Assembly: GCA_910577435.1 (NCBI GenBank)
Contig: CAJTLV010000004.1
Coordinates: 62,001-126,000 of the forward strand
Direction: 5' to 3'
Length of the DNA: 64,000 nt
Origin: an uncultured Christensenella sp.
GTDB lineage: Bacteria > Bacillota > Clostridia > Christensenellales > Pumilibacteraceae
The notes under the pieces are model-generated. The model worked only from the letters and a program-made list of their open reading frames with translations. It ran no database searches and had not been told where the DNA came from. A program made the translations under genes and the position numbers. Of this stretch, positions 8,171-16,421 are shown in pieces. Numbering within the stretch: position 1 is the first letter of the stretch; each line of letters opens with the position of its first letter.

Positions 8171-9055
8171 ATGAAACAGATAGGTTCGATACTTGACGAG
8201 CAAAACTGGCTTGAAACGATGGAACTCGCCTGCAAACGGTCAATAGATGCTAACCCTGAAAGGGAAGGCGACTTTATGAAAGACGGGTTCCTACATTGCG
8301 GCAAGTGTAAAGAGCCGAAGCGAGAATACTTTGAATGGCACGGACATCAGATTTTAACTTCGCGTGATTGCAAGTGTATTCGTGACGAGAAAGAACGAAT
8401 TGAAAAGCAGAAGCAGTACGAAGAAAAAATGGCGAGAATTGCAAGACTGCGCAGTGTGTCGCTTATGGATGAAGTGTTTTACAAAGCGACGTTCAAGAAC
8501 TTCGATATAACGGACGATAACAGGAAAATTTACAATGCTTGTGCTAAATATTGCAGAGCGTTCCAGCAGATGCTTGAAGATAATCAAGGATTACTGTTTT
8601 ACGGAAACGTAGGAACGGGAAAATCGTTTGCGGCTGCTTGCATTGGAAATTACGTTATGAGTTGCCTTCGTCCAGTGGTAATGACATCGTTCGTTAAAAT
8701 ACTGCAGCAGTTTTCGTCTTTCAAGAATGGAGACGAAGAGGAATTGATTGACAGATTGACGGAGCCTGATTTGCTTATATTAGACGATCTTGGTGCCGAG
8801 CGCAATACGGACTTCGCTTTGGAAAAGGTCTACAACGTGATTGACAGCAGATACCGTTCGCGGAAGCCTATCATACTTACGACCAACTTGACGTTAAAAG
8901 AGATGAAGGAAAACACGGACATCCGATATGCTCGAATCTATGACAGGGTATTTGAAATGTGTTATCCGATTAAATTTGAAGGTTCGTCGAGAAGACGCAT
9001 TGAAGCCAAAGAAAGGTTTGATAAAATGAAATCGTTTTTAGAAGGAGATGACTGA
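8171..9055 (+). CDS. DnaC/IstB-like helicase loader ATPase
   Basis: 294 residues. An N-terminal zinc-binding patch (CGKCKEPKREYF, later DCKC) precedes a AAA+ domain with Walker A GNVGTGKSFAAACIGN, Walker B LLILDDLGAE and sensor-1 PIILTTNLTL. This domain order is that of phage DnaC/DnaI-type loaders that deliver the host replicative helicase. It follows the initiator directly, with SD AGGAGG. Confidence 0.92.
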   Translation: MKQIGSILDEQNWLETMELACKRSIDANPEREGDFMKDGFLHCGKCKEPKREYFEWHGHQILTSRDCKCIRDEKERIEKQKQYEEKMARIARLRSVSLMDEVFYKATFKNFDITDDNRKIYNACAKYCRAFQQMLEDNQGLLFYGNVGTGKSFAAACIGNYVMSCLRPVVMTSFVKILQQFSSFKNGDEEELIDRLTEPDLLILDDLGAERNTDFALEKVYNVIDSRYRSRKPIILTTNLTLKEMKENTDIRYARIYDRVFEMCYPIKFEGSSRRRIEAKERFDKMKSFLEGDD

Positions 9056-9243
9056 TGGAGAAAGAAGAGTTCATCGCGGAATTAAAGATTTTCAGCAAAG
9101 AAGACAGGAAGACGGTGGCGGCTATTCTGTTTGAGAACGGTTACACGGTCAGGCAAGGCAAAAAGAAGCGCACCGAAACAGGAAAGTCGGTAGATTACAC
9201 GGTAATAGTAACCGACAAGAAGGGAGAGAGCGCGGAAAGATGA
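9055..9243 (+). CDS. Small protein between helicase loader and RusA, unknown
   Basis: 62 residues, highly charged (MEKEEFIAELKIFSKEDRK start). It begins on the last base of the preceding stop (TGATG) and overlaps the RusA start by ATGA. The coupling argues that it is a real replication-module gene. No function recognised. Confidence 0.6.
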   Translation: MEKEEFIAELKIFSKEDRKTVAAILFENGYTVRQGKKKRTETGKSVDYTVIVTDKKGESAER

Positions 9244-9662
9244 GAAGTTTTACGTTTACCATTCCCGGACAGCCGAAAGGCAAGATGCGTCCGAAAGTAA
9301 CAATGCAGGGCGGATTCGCTCACGCTTATACGCCGAAAGAAACGACATCCTATGAAAATTATGTCAGGGTTATGTACCAGATATGCAAGAACAAGATGTT
9401 TCTTGATGGTGCAATTCGGGCGGACATAGTAGCGTTTTTTCCTATCCCGAAATCGACGAGCAAGAAGAACAAAGCGCTTATGCTTGCAGGCGAGATCAAG
9501 TACACAAAGAAAGTCGATTGCGATAACCTTGCAAAGATTGTGCTGGACTCGCTGAACGGCATCGCCTACAAAGACGACGCGCAGGTTTACGAACTGTCGG
9601 TAAAGAAACTGTATGCAGAAGAACCGAAGGTAGTAGTTACCCTTACGGAAGTAGGCGATTAG
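9240..9662 (+). CDS. rusA: RusA-type Holliday junction resolvase
   Basis: 140 residues with the RusA fold signature: FTIPGQPKGKMRPKVT at the start, then YTKKVDCDNLAKIVLDSLNG and IAYKDDAQVYEL, which carry the conserved catalytic aspartates. It resolves branched recombination intermediates made by the exonuclease/Bet system before packaging. The start overlaps the previous stop. Confidence 0.92.
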   Translation: MRSFTFTIPGQPKGKMRPKVTMQGGFAHAYTPKETTSYENYVRVMYQICKNKMFLDGAIRADIVAFFPIPKSTSKKNKALMLAGEIKYTKKVDCDNLAKIVLDSLNGIAYKDDAQVYELSVKKLYAEEPKVVVTLTEVGD

Positions 9663-9797
9663 GCGGCGGTAAAGCAGCTTTCTTGGCTGTTCGGGGAAGA
9701 TAAACACTTTATCCGCAGGAAGCAATCAAAAGGCAACCAGCGGCAACCAGTAAGTAATATAGCATTCAAAATATCAATCTAATCAGGAGGTTAAGGT

Positions 9798-10082
9798 GTG
9801 GGTATTGTAGAAGAAACAAGACGTGCCGGTTATGAATCGGTAGTAGACAAAAGAGCAGATAGAAGCGACGTTATTCTTTCCGTTCTCGGAAGCAAACAGA
9901 TGACAGTAAGCGAGATTGTTAAAGAATTGCTTGACGAAGGTATTATCAAATACTACGACAGAAATTTTGTTGCGCCGCGCCTGACGGAATTAAAAGAAGC
10001 CGGCAAAGTAAAGGTGGTCGGCAAAAGAAAGTGCATTATGTCGGGCAAGATGATAGCGGTGTGGGAGCGTGTGGATCAGTGA
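9798..10082 (+). CDS. Small winged-helix protein
   Basis: 94 residues from a GTG start with AGGAGG 7 bases upstream. A winged-helix-like segment (VILSVLGSKQMTVSEIVKEL, then a YDRNFVAPRLTELKEAGKV recognition/wing region) suggests DNA binding. A 135-bp gap with two GGCAACCAG repeats (near 9733-9750) precedes it. Regulator of unknown target. Confidence 0.6.
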   Translation: MGIVEETRRAGYESVVDKRADRSDVILSVLGSKQMTVSEIVKELLDEGIIKYYDRNFVAPRLTELKEAGKVKVVGKRKCIMSGKMIAVWERVDQ

Positions 10083-10369
10083 AAAGTATTTTGCAGAATA
10101 GCGACGCGCCCAGATGCTGTTATTTCTGCCGGTCCACCTATAATTTGCATTTGCATCATATTTTCGGCGGGACGGCAAACAGGAAGCAAAGCGAGAAGCA
10201 CGGGTTCAAAGTATTCCTGTGCGGATTCCACCACAATATGTCGAACGAAGGAGTGCATTTCAATCGAGAACTCGATTTGAAGTTAAAGCGGGAATGTCAA
10301 GCCAAGTTCGAAGAGACTCACAGCCGAGAAGAGTTTATGAAAATTATCGGCAAGAACTATTTAGATTAA
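10079..10369 (+). CDS. Putative HNH-like endonuclease
   Basis: 96 residues from the GTG at 10079, which overlaps the preceding stop (GTGA); an earlier in-frame ATG lies deep inside the upstream gene. Cys and His are spaced as in small phage HNH-type proteins: CCYFC near residue 14, LHLHHIFGG, then LCGFHHNMSNEGVHF. It lies in the replication/recombination module. Recombination-associated nuclease is a reasonable guess, not proven. Confidence 0.6.
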   Translation: MKSILQNSDAPRCCYFCRSTYNLHLHHIFGGTANRKQSEKHGFKVFLCGFHHNMSNEGVHFNRELDLKLKRECQAKFEETHSREEFMKIIGKNYLD

Positions 10370-10379
10370 GGAGAAGGAA

Positions 10380-10805
10380 ATGACTACCAAAATAGAACTC
10401 AACAAAGACCTGTCCGTTGACTATACGGAGTGGAAGAAGAATATCACAAGCAAGGGCTATTCCTACTACGATTTCAGCAGGGAAGAAGTAGAAAGAATAG
10501 CAAAGAAAAACGTCAAGGAAGTATCGACGACGGAAATCAGAACGCTGGCGCAGGCTCTGTTTCCGCAATATCTTCAATGTAGCGGACTGTTCGACGGATT
10601 CCTGTTCTTCGAAGTCATTGACGGGGTAAGGGTTGACCCGCCCAAGTATTGTTACGAAACGTGCAATTCCTATTTGAACAATGACGGCAAAGCAAAAGTC
10701 AATCGGCTCATTGAAGAAATCGAAGACCTGTTCGAGCAGAACGAGATTGACTGTTCAGAAGACTGGAAGAATTATTTCAGACAGGCAAAGGAGAAAGCGG
10801 CGTGA
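10380..10805 (+). CDS. Early protein, unknown
   Basis: 141 residues, soluble, with no recognised domain. The C-terminal 35 residues are acidic and helical. It has SD AAGGAG and overlaps the SSB start by GTGA, so it is co-translated with SSB. Confidence 0.6.
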   Translation: MTTKIELNKDLSVDYTEWKKNITSKGYSYYDFSREEVERIAKKNVKEVSTTEIRTLAQALFPQYLQCSGLFDGFLFFEVIDGVRVDPPKYCYETCNSYLNNDGKAKVNRLIEEIEDLFEQNEIDCSEDWKNYFRQAKEKAA

Positions 10806-11209
10806 ATAAGGCAGAACTTATCGGAAATCTCACAAGAGACCCCGAATTAACAGAAACAGTAAGCGGAGTATCTGTGTGCAGGTTCTCCATAGCGGTCAAT
10901 CGCAACTACTATGGCTCCGATGGAGAGCGCAAGACGGATTACTTCAACTGCGTGGCGTGGCGCGGTTTAGGGGAAACGATAGGCAGATATTGTAAGAAAG
11001 GGCATAAGGTCGGAATTACGGGGAATATCGAAACGCGAACGTATGAAGACAACAAAGGAGTGAAGCACAACACGGTTGACATTATCGTGCAAGATGTAGA
11101 TTTCCTTACACCGAAGAGCGATGACGACGATTACTATGCAGACGAACCGCGCTCCGCTCACAAATCGGAATCGCAAGGTTACAACATAGACGACGATTGC
11201 CCGTTTTAG
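10802..11209 (+). CDS. ssb: Single-stranded DNA-binding protein
   Basis: 135 residues from a GTG start. The OB-fold N-terminal half has MNKAELIGNLTRDPEL, VCRFSIAVNR, DYFNCVAWRG and GHKVGITGNIETRTYED. The acidic C-terminal tail ends in DDDCPF-type residues (DDCPF), the interaction tip of bacterial SSBs. It supports phage replication and recombination. Confidence 0.95.
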   Translation: MNKAELIGNLTRDPELTETVSGVSVCRFSIAVNRNYYGSDGERKTDYFNCVAWRGLGETIGRYCKKGHKVGITGNIETRTYEDNKGVKHNTVDIIVQDVDFLTPKSDDDDYYADEPRSAHKSESQGYNIDDDCPF

Positions 11210-11218
11210 GAGGTAAGA

Positions 11219-11503
11219 ATGGAAAGATTGAACAGGTGTCCGTTCTGCGGCGGGGATGCTGAAATCGTAGGCAGAAAGAAGATGAAGGCGGTTTGTAAGA
11301 ACTGCGGGGCATCAAGTCCGATATTCAATTTCAGATCGGAAGCGGTGGAATACTGGAACACAAGGACGATAGTCCGTTGTAAGGATTGTAAGTTCTATCA
11401 CGCGGATGAAAAGTGGTGCGATAAGAACAGCCATTTTGAAGGCGGCGCGGTAAGGACGTTTGAAGAAAGTCAATTTTGCTCTCTGGGCGAAAAAATAAAT
11501 TAG
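11219..11503 (+). CDS. Lar-like restriction alleviation protein
   Basis: 94 residues. The N-terminal part (LNRCPFCGGDAEIVGR, VCKNCGASSP, EAVEYWNTR) is the zinc-ribbon signature of the Lar family, which in lambdoid phages relieves type I restriction. The second half adds another Cys set (CKDCKFYHADEKWC ... FCSLG), typical of Clostridia phage versions. SD AGGAGG. Antirestriction activity is inferred from family only. Confidence 0.7.
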   Translation: MERLNRCPFCGGDAEIVGRKKMKAVCKNCGASSPIFNFRSEAVEYWNTRTIVRCKDCKFYHADEKWCDKNSHFEGGAVRTFEESQFCSLGEKIN

Positions 11504-11514
11504 GAGATTTGACT

Positions 11515-11844
11515 ATGGAACAAGAAAAGCAGGAAGCACTCAAAGAGTGCGAAGTGGTCGTCAACACCGACCCGAAGAACGGACCGCTTGACGGTGCGAG
11601 CGCAAAAGTGAACGTGGCGCGGTTTATCTTCAACGATGACGGGCAGACGTTCAAGCACAAGGTACTCGAAGGGAACATCAAAGCCAGTTATGAAATCGGC
11701 ACGGTGTCTATTTCGGTGCCGGAAGAAAAGATTATGCTTGCAGTTCGTCTTGACGAGATTATGCAGGTAATGTTTGCGGCGGCGGGTGCGTACAGAAAAC
11801 TCGAAGAAGAAAAAAATCAAAAGAAGGAGACTAACAATGATTGA
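11515..11844 (+). CDS. Early protein, unknown
   Basis: 109 residues from the ATG at 11515 (AGGAG upstream). Mixed alpha/beta composition, with no motif recognised. It overlaps the SAM-synthetase-like start by 8 bases, so the two are probably translated together. Confidence 0.55.
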   Translation: MEQEKQEALKECEVVVNTDPKNGPLDGASAKVNVARFIFNDDGQTFKHKVLEGNIKASYEIGTVSISVPEEKIMLAVRLDEIMQVMFAAAGAYRKLEEEKNQKKETNND

Positions 11845-12622
11845 GAAAGTTAACCCCAGCCATCCCGATAAGGTGGCAGACAGAATTGCAGGCGCGATTG
11901 TAGACCTTGCCTATACGCAAGAAGAAAATCCGAAGGTTGCGGTGGAAGTTCTTATCGGACACGGCAGATGCCTTATTATCACGGAAAGTTCCGTAGAGTT
12001 TAATCCGGAAGACGTTTACGCGGCGGTCAGCAGAATCACAAATACGGAGTACAGAATCGAACTCTTACAGGCAAAACAGGATGCGCATCTCGCGGGAAAT
12101 CAGAACGGCAAGATCAGGTGCGGCGACAACGGGATTTTCAAAGGTGTTCCGCTCACGGAAGAGCAGAAGTCCTTATCGAATATCGCACACGGCATATACG
12201 GAATGGTTCCGCACGACGGAAAGTACATCTTGGACGGCGAACGGCTCATAATCTGTCAGAGCAACGTCGAAAGCGATTACATCAGGAAGTTCTACCCGAA
12301 GGCAATCGTCAATCCGCTTGGGGATTGGGAAGGGGGAACGGACGTAGATACGGGCGCGACAAACAGGAAACTCGGTTCCGATATGGCAGACGGAGTAACG
12401 GGCGGCGGACTTCACGGCAAAGATTTGTCGAAAGCGGACGTATCGGTAAACATCTATGCCTTCCTGAAAGCGCAGGAGACGGGGAAGACGGTAGAATTGT
12501 GCTGCGCCATAGGCGATGACACGATAGACGGAAAGCCGTACTCGGAAATCGTTGAAGTTGCAAGAGACTTCATCAAAAAGAAGGGTGGGTTTGAGAAGTT
12601 TGCGGAGTGGGGACTGTATTGA
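11837..12622 (+). CDS. Shortened S-adenosylmethionine synthetase homologue
   Basis: 261 residues, against about 385 for cellular MetK. Recognisable MetK blocks are NPSHPDKVADRIAGAIVD at the N-terminus (the HPDK loop that holds ATP/methionine), CGDNGIF near residue 94 (the GDQG region), NPLGDWEGGTDVDTGATNRK (the GGPxGDxGLTGRK region) and VTGGGLHGKDLSKADVS (GGGAFSGKDPTKVD). The missing ~120 residues fall mainly in the middle. The start is the ATG after AAGGAG at 11837. It could make SAM for the phage methyltransferases, or bind SAM without making it; activity is unproven. Confidence 0.8.
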   Translation: MIEKVNPSHPDKVADRIAGAIVDLAYTQEENPKVAVEVLIGHGRCLIITESSVEFNPEDVYAAVSRITNTEYRIELLQAKQDAHLAGNQNGKIRCGDNGIFKGVPLTEEQKSLSNIAHGIYGMVPHDGKYILDGERLIICQSNVESDYIRKFYPKAIVNPLGDWEGGTDVDTGATNRKLGSDMADGVTGGGLHGKDLSKADVSVNIYAFLKAQETGKTVELCCAIGDDTIDGKPYSEIVEVARDFIKKKGGFEKFAEWGLY

Positions 12623-12673
12623 GTCCCTGCACCGAATAGGTAGAAAATTATAGCCACAGAAAGGAGAAGCCTT

Positions 12674-13270
12674 ATGAGCAAAGAAACGAAAACAACAGAA
12701 ACGCAGCAGGACGATTTTTCGGCAATCCCGAAGAATGTACTTAATCTCATCTCGAAGTACGCGACGGAGAAAGCAATCGAAATGTTCAACCGCCAGATGG
12801 AAGAACAGAGAGCGAAGGCAAAGGATTTCCGTATGAAGAATACGCGACTGCTTGTGAAAAAGTACAGGTGGTTAAAGAGTTATGCAGGGAACGCCGTAAG
12901 TGAATTGACGCAGTTGCTTTCGGAAGAAGAGTTGATATTCCTTGAAAGTATGGGGATGGATAACCTTGAAAGCCGTAAGGTGGAAAGCATCAAAGACAGA
13001 ATGGTGTTCACGCAAACGGTATTGGGACATATCGACACTATGCTCGAACTTTACAAGAACAAGTGCCTTAACTCGGAGAGAGAAGAGGTAAGGAGAAAGT
13101 GGAGAGTATTGGAAGCGATGTATCTCACGGAAAACGTGGGTGTTCCTGACGACGTAGCGGATGCAGAGCATATCAATACGCGCACGGTGTTCAAGGATTT
13201 GAACGTGGCAATTCAGGACCTTTCCGGACTGTTCTTCGGTATCGACCTGTCGGACATCATTCTGTTCTGA
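12674..13270 (+). CDS. Late-type transcription regulator, sigma-70 region 4/ArpU-like
   Basis: 198 residues. The N-terminal 140 residues are helical. The last ~60 residues (RRKWRVLEAMYL, then INTRTVFKDLNVAIQDLSGLF) resemble the HTH end of ArpU/RinA-type late activators. It is the last gene of the early operon, just before packaging, where such activators usually sit. SD AAGGAG. A late-gene activator role is inferred. Confidence 0.6.
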   Translation: MSKETKTTETQQDDFSAIPKNVLNLISKYATEKAIEMFNRQMEEQRAKAKDFRMKNTRLLVKKYRWLKSYAGNAVSELTQLLSEEELIFLESMGMDNLESRKVESIKDRMVFTQTVLGHIDTMLELYKNKCLNSEREEVRRKWRVLEAMYLTENVGVPDDVADAEHINTRTVFKDLNVAIQDLSGLFFGIDLSDIILF

Positions 13271-13411
13271 AATGCAGGGCAGTTTTTGGGCATTGACAAA
13301 AGAAAAGCAAAGTTGTATGATGATAGCGTTGAATGTTATGTCACCCCGAAAAAAGGCGGTAAATAAAATCGTTTATTGCAAAAATATTTTGCAAAAATAC
13401 ACGAAATCCGT

Positions 13412-13440
13412 TTGCTATTCGGTAGTACCTGTGTTAGAAT
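13412..13440 (+). promoter_or_regulatory. Promoter of the 13.4-kb cargo cassette
   Basis: TTGCTA (13412-13417), a 17-bp spacer and TAGAAT (13435-13440), with the same GTTAGAATGAA context as the operator-bearing phage promoters. The spacer lacks the TTACAG palindrome and instead contains GGTAGTACC, so control probably differs. It lies 200 bp after the last early gene. Confidence 0.65.
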
Positions 13441-13470
13441 GAAGATAAGAAAAACAAGGGGCTACCTAAA

Positions 13471-13707
13471 ATGACAAAGACAGAAATCGTAAAGCAAATG
13501 TTTTTATTGGGAAATCACAAGGTAGCGTTGCGTATCGCAAAAGACTTCAAAATCGGGATTACCCGTCAAGAAGCAAACGATATGCAGTTGGCATACGAGT
13601 GTATGGTTCACGGGTCATTTTACAGACAGCTGGGAAAGGACACCGACGCTGCTATCAAAAAAGGTATTGCGGTATTGCAGAGTGCGGTGTTACGGATGGC
13701 GGTATGA
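13471..13707 (+). CDS. Small cassette protein, unknown
   Basis: 78 residues, largely helical (KTEIVKQMFLLGNHKVALR start). It is the first gene downstream of the 13412 promoter, and its stop overlaps the DUF488 start by ATGA. No function recognised. Confidence 0.55.
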   Translation: MTKTEIVKQMFLLGNHKVALRIAKDFKIGITRQEANDMQLAYECMVHGSFYRQLGKDTDAAIKKGIAVLQSAVLRMAV

Positions 13708-14150
13708 AGATATTTACCAGTCGTTACCAAAACCCCGAATTGCAATCGGGCAATTACACGGTTGTGGGCATAACAAGGGGCGCGCCCAGATTTCCGTTAA
13801 AGTACAAGTTAAGCGGAAACATCATAGAGTTCGCGCCGCACGGTTATTTGTTCAGTGAGAACGATAGGGCGGTGTTCACTCCAAAGTTCTTTGCACATCT
13901 TGACAGAGTGGGCATTGAACGGGCGAAAAGCCTTCTGCGACCGTATCTGTCATTTAACAAAGACATTGTTCTGTGTTGTTACGAAGATGTCAGAATCCCC
14001 GACGAGTGGTGTCATCGCTTGGTATTTGCTGAATGGTGGCAGGCTCGCACGGGAATGGCGATACCTGAATTGCAAGACAGTTCAACGTGTAAGTCGGGCA
14101 AAAAGCCAGAAGCACAGCAAAAGCAAATGACGTTGTTCGACTTATTATAG
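13704..14150 (+). CDS. DUF488-family protein
   Basis: 148 residues from the ATG at 13704, which overlaps the preceding stop. The KIFTSRYQNPEL start, VVGITRGAP, VLCCYEDV, and DEWCHRLVFAEWWQARTG near residue 115 match the DUF488 pattern (GISRG, CYE, CHR..A.W). The biochemical role of DUF488 is unknown. The stop codon directly abuts a tRNA gene. Confidence 0.75.
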   Translation: MKIFTSRYQNPELQSGNYTVVGITRGAPRFPLKYKLSGNIIEFAPHGYLFSENDRAVFTPKFFAHLDRVGIERAKSLLRPYLSFNKDIVLCCYEDVRIPDEWCHRLVFAEWWQARTGMAIPELQDSSTCKSGKKPEAQQKQMTLFDLL

Positions 14151-14226
14151 CCGCCTATAGCTCAACGGTAGAGCAGCAGACTCTTAATCTGCGGGTTGGG
14201 GTGTTCGAGTCCCTCTGGGCGGACCA
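14151..14226 (+). tRNA. tRNA-Lys (anticodon CTT), irregular T arm, encoded CCA
   Basis: Acceptor CCGCCTA pairs with TGGGCGG (one wobble), then A and an encoded CCA. The D arm is GCTC-AACGGTA-GAGC and the anticodon arm is GCAGA-CTCTTAA-TCTGC. The T loop is TTCGAGT, but the T stem GGGTG/CCCTC has one T-C mismatch and a G-T wobble, and the variable loop has 6 nt. It starts on the base after the DUF488 stop. Possibly a decaying or deliberately altered phage tRNA. Confidence 0.75.
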
Positions 14227-14262
14227 AATAGGTCTTCATTGTAAGACCGACAATAAAGTGTA

Positions 14263-14297
14263 GAAGCGACTACGATTTAGTAGCCGCTTCTTTTCTT
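14263..14297. terminator. Terminator between tRNA and nuclease copy B
   Basis: An 11-position stem (14263-14273 with 14280-14290, one A-C mismatch, 6-nt loop) is followed by TTTTCTT. It ends plus-strand transcription of the cassette. The minus-strand nuclease gene ends at 14296, so both units converge here. Confidence 0.7.
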
Positions 14298-14904
14298 ATT
14301 GTTGTTCGTGATGTAAGTAGTCTTGATATTCTTTCTCGATAGCGTCGCGTATGCCTGCATAATCGCATTTGGTAGGCTTGCCGCGATTTATCAGACCAGA
14401 TAGAGAGATGCTGCGTTGCATACCAAAGATGGCATCAATTTTGTAGGTAGCAAGAACGTAAAAGTCCCAGTTATTCAGATTGAGCGGATTTTCTGGGGCG
14501 CGTTCCTTGCTTTTGTAATGGCAGAATACATAGACGTTTGAATGGCGTTTGTGATTGTCGTAATCATACCGCGCTTCGTCTGGAATCCAGTCATACGCCG
14601 GCGAGATCGAGAAGATGATTTTTGAATACTTGTCTGGTTGATTTTTGGGGTACCACGATTGAAGATAGGCGGAGCATTTGACTTCGATTTTCTTATCTTC
14701 CCATAGAAGGTCATACGACTCCCAGTCCACGTGAGTGGTGGTTAAGTCAAGGTCGAGCGCGGTTGCGATAATGAACTCCGCAAATGCGCCGCGCATTGTG
14801 TTGTTGAGCAAATCTGAAGAGTTCCATTTCCAGAAGTCAGACAGTAACCTATTGATAGGCATACCGTCAAATTTCAGATGCTCATTGCCTGTTAAAACTT
14901 GCAT
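14296..14904 (-). CDS. Predicted PD-(D/E)XK-like nuclease, copy B
   Basis: 202 residues, paralogous to 3160-3723. It shares TGNEHLKFDGMPINRLLSDF, SSDLLNNTMRGAFAEFIIATA, and KKIEVKCSAYLQSW with the E-x-K pair. The sequences have diverged strongly outside these blocks, so this is not a recent duplication. It is the only minus-strand gene between 4.1 kb and the right end and has its own promoter (14940-14968), so it is probably expressed in the lysogen. A nuclease fold is inferred; substrate and role are unknown. Confidence 0.6.
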   Translation of the reverse strand: MQVLTGNEHLKFDGMPINRLLSDFWKWNSSDLLNNTMRGAFAEFIIATALDLDLTTTHVDWESYDLLWEDKKIEVKCSAYLQSWYPKNQPDKYSKIIFSISPAYDWIPDEARYDYDNHKRHSNVYVFCHYKSKERAPENPLNLNNWDFYVLATYKIDAIFGMQRSISLSGLINRGKPTKCDYAGIRDAIEKEYQDYLHHEQQ

Positions 14905-14939
14905 AAACGATGTCTCCTTATTTATTTATCGTAGTTAAT

Positions 14940-14968
14940 ATTATATCAATTACAGGCGAAACTAACAA
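14940..14968 (-). promoter_or_regulatory. Promoter for nuclease copy B
   Basis: On the minus strand TTGTTA (plus 14963-14968), 17 bp and a perfect TATAAT (plus 14940-14945). Two TTACAG half-operators in direct orientation (14950-14955 and 14970-14975) flank the -35 element. Repressor influence is possible but weaker than at the full palindromes. Confidence 0.75.
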
Positions 14969-14987
14969 GTTACAGGAGGGCTTATAG

Positions 14988-16421
14988 ATGGCGCGATTTC
15001 AAAACCCCGGCGCATTGTTTCTGGGAACGCTCGTAGCGCAGGAGCAAAAGTTTCTCAAACCGTTACTCGAAAACGCAAAGAAGAGCGGTTATTCAAAAGT
15101 AGTAGAGCCTTGCGCGGGCGCATTTGCTATGTCGCACCTTGCAGCGCAGGTTGGTTATTCGGGTTCGCAGATAGAAGCAAGCGACGTTTCTATGTTCACG
15201 AGCATAATGGGTTACGCTATTATGGGAAAGACGCTCGAAGAACTGGAAATCAAAGCGGAAGGATTTACGGACGAAGAACTATGCGACCCTGCGACGGCGC
15301 TCTATGCTCAACTCGTATTGAGAACCGCAAAGCAGGCGGGAAAAGACTACTTCTACAATATCTTACTCGATTTGCAGCATCGTAGAACCGAGCATATCAA
15401 ATCATTGAATGAGCAACTCGATAGGGCGCGTTCGGCGCTCAAAGGTATGAATTACCGTGCGCTTGATATGTGGGAACATCTTGATGAGTGTATCGACGAT
15501 CCGCACACGTTGATTATCGCAAATCCGCCCACGTATACGGCAGGATTTGAAAAGTGGTATGACACGGGCGGTAAGATGACTTGGAAAGAACCGAAGTACG
15601 GTATCTTTGACGTAAAGACAGGGCTTCGCGATTTGTACGAAAAGTGCAAAGACGCGAAAGCCCTTTTAATTTGCTATGAAGAGAACGCGCCGTATCAAAC
15701 GGCGGGAAGTCCCATTTTCGCCAGATACGGAGTGCGTGAAGGCGTTAACGTGTACATCACGTCGAACAGACCAGAAGAAGCCACCGCTTTGGCTCACGGA
15801 AAGAAAATTACGCGCCCGAACGAAAGTCGGCTTGAACCGCTTGAATGTTCAATGCTTCCGCGAGATTACGTTATCACGAAAGACAGCGAAATTACATTAC
15901 AGCCGATCGATAGGGCAAACGCTCAATACTATCGGCAGTTATGGACGCACAATTTTGTCGGGTCTGCGGCGCAGATTAACATTGCCGTGTTCATCGACAA
16001 GATGATTGCGGGAGTATTCGGAATCGACAAAGCTGCGCTCACTATGGGCGCGTTTGGTACACAGGTAAGCGACGCGGTATTCCTTATGTATGGAATGACT
16101 GTTCCGCATAAGAAATACAGACTGGGCAGGCTCTTAACGATGCTTGCGCAGAATAAGCCGTTTATTTACAGTCAATGCAACGACATTGAACGCGAGAAGG
16201 CGCACCACCTTAAAACGGTGCAGATGACAAAATACCCCGAAGCAAAGGAAATGCGCGGGGTTATGAAACTGACAAAGAAAGTTCCCGACAAGAAGTATGG
16301 GTTCAAACTCACATACGAGTCGGACTTAAAAGACCGTAACGAGCGGCAAACGCTTGAAGAATGGCTCTTGAAGGAGGAGAGATGGCAAACGGAACGACAG
16401 AAAACCAAAGCGCAGAAGTAA
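14988..16421 (+). CDS. Putative antirestriction adenine methyltransferase
   Basis: 477 residues. A SAM-binding motif-I-like block (SKVVEPCAGAFAMSH, about 36-50) and a catalytic NPPT (residues 179-182, IIANPPTYTAGFEKWY) indicate an N6-adenine-type methyltransferase. NPPT in place of NPPY/F and the long C-terminal domain resemble phage proteins annotated as antirestriction adenine methyltransferases. SD AGGAGG. The downstream ParB-like gene starts inside its 3' end, so the two are coupled. Methylation of packaged DNA is inferred. Confidence 0.65.
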   Translation: MARFQNPGALFLGTLVAQEQKFLKPLLENAKKSGYSKVVEPCAGAFAMSHLAAQVGYSGSQIEASDVSMFTSIMGYAIMGKTLEELEIKAEGFTDEELCDPATALYAQLVLRTAKQAGKDYFYNILLDLQHRRTEHIKSLNEQLDRARSALKGMNYRALDMWEHLDECIDDPHTLIIANPPTYTAGFEKWYDTGGKMTWKEPKYGIFDVKTGLRDLYEKCKDAKALLICYEENAPYQTAGSPIFARYGVREGVNVYITSNRPEEATALAHGKKITRPNESRLEPLECSMLPRDYVITKDSEITLQPIDRANAQYYRQLWTHNFVGSAAQINIAVFIDKMIAGVFGIDKAALTMGAFGTQVSDAVFLMYGMTVPHKKYRLGRLLTMLAQNKPFIYSQCNDIEREKAHHLKTVQMTKYPEAKEMRGVMKLTKKVPDKKYGFKLTYESDLKDRNERQTLEEWLLKEERWQTERQKTKAQK

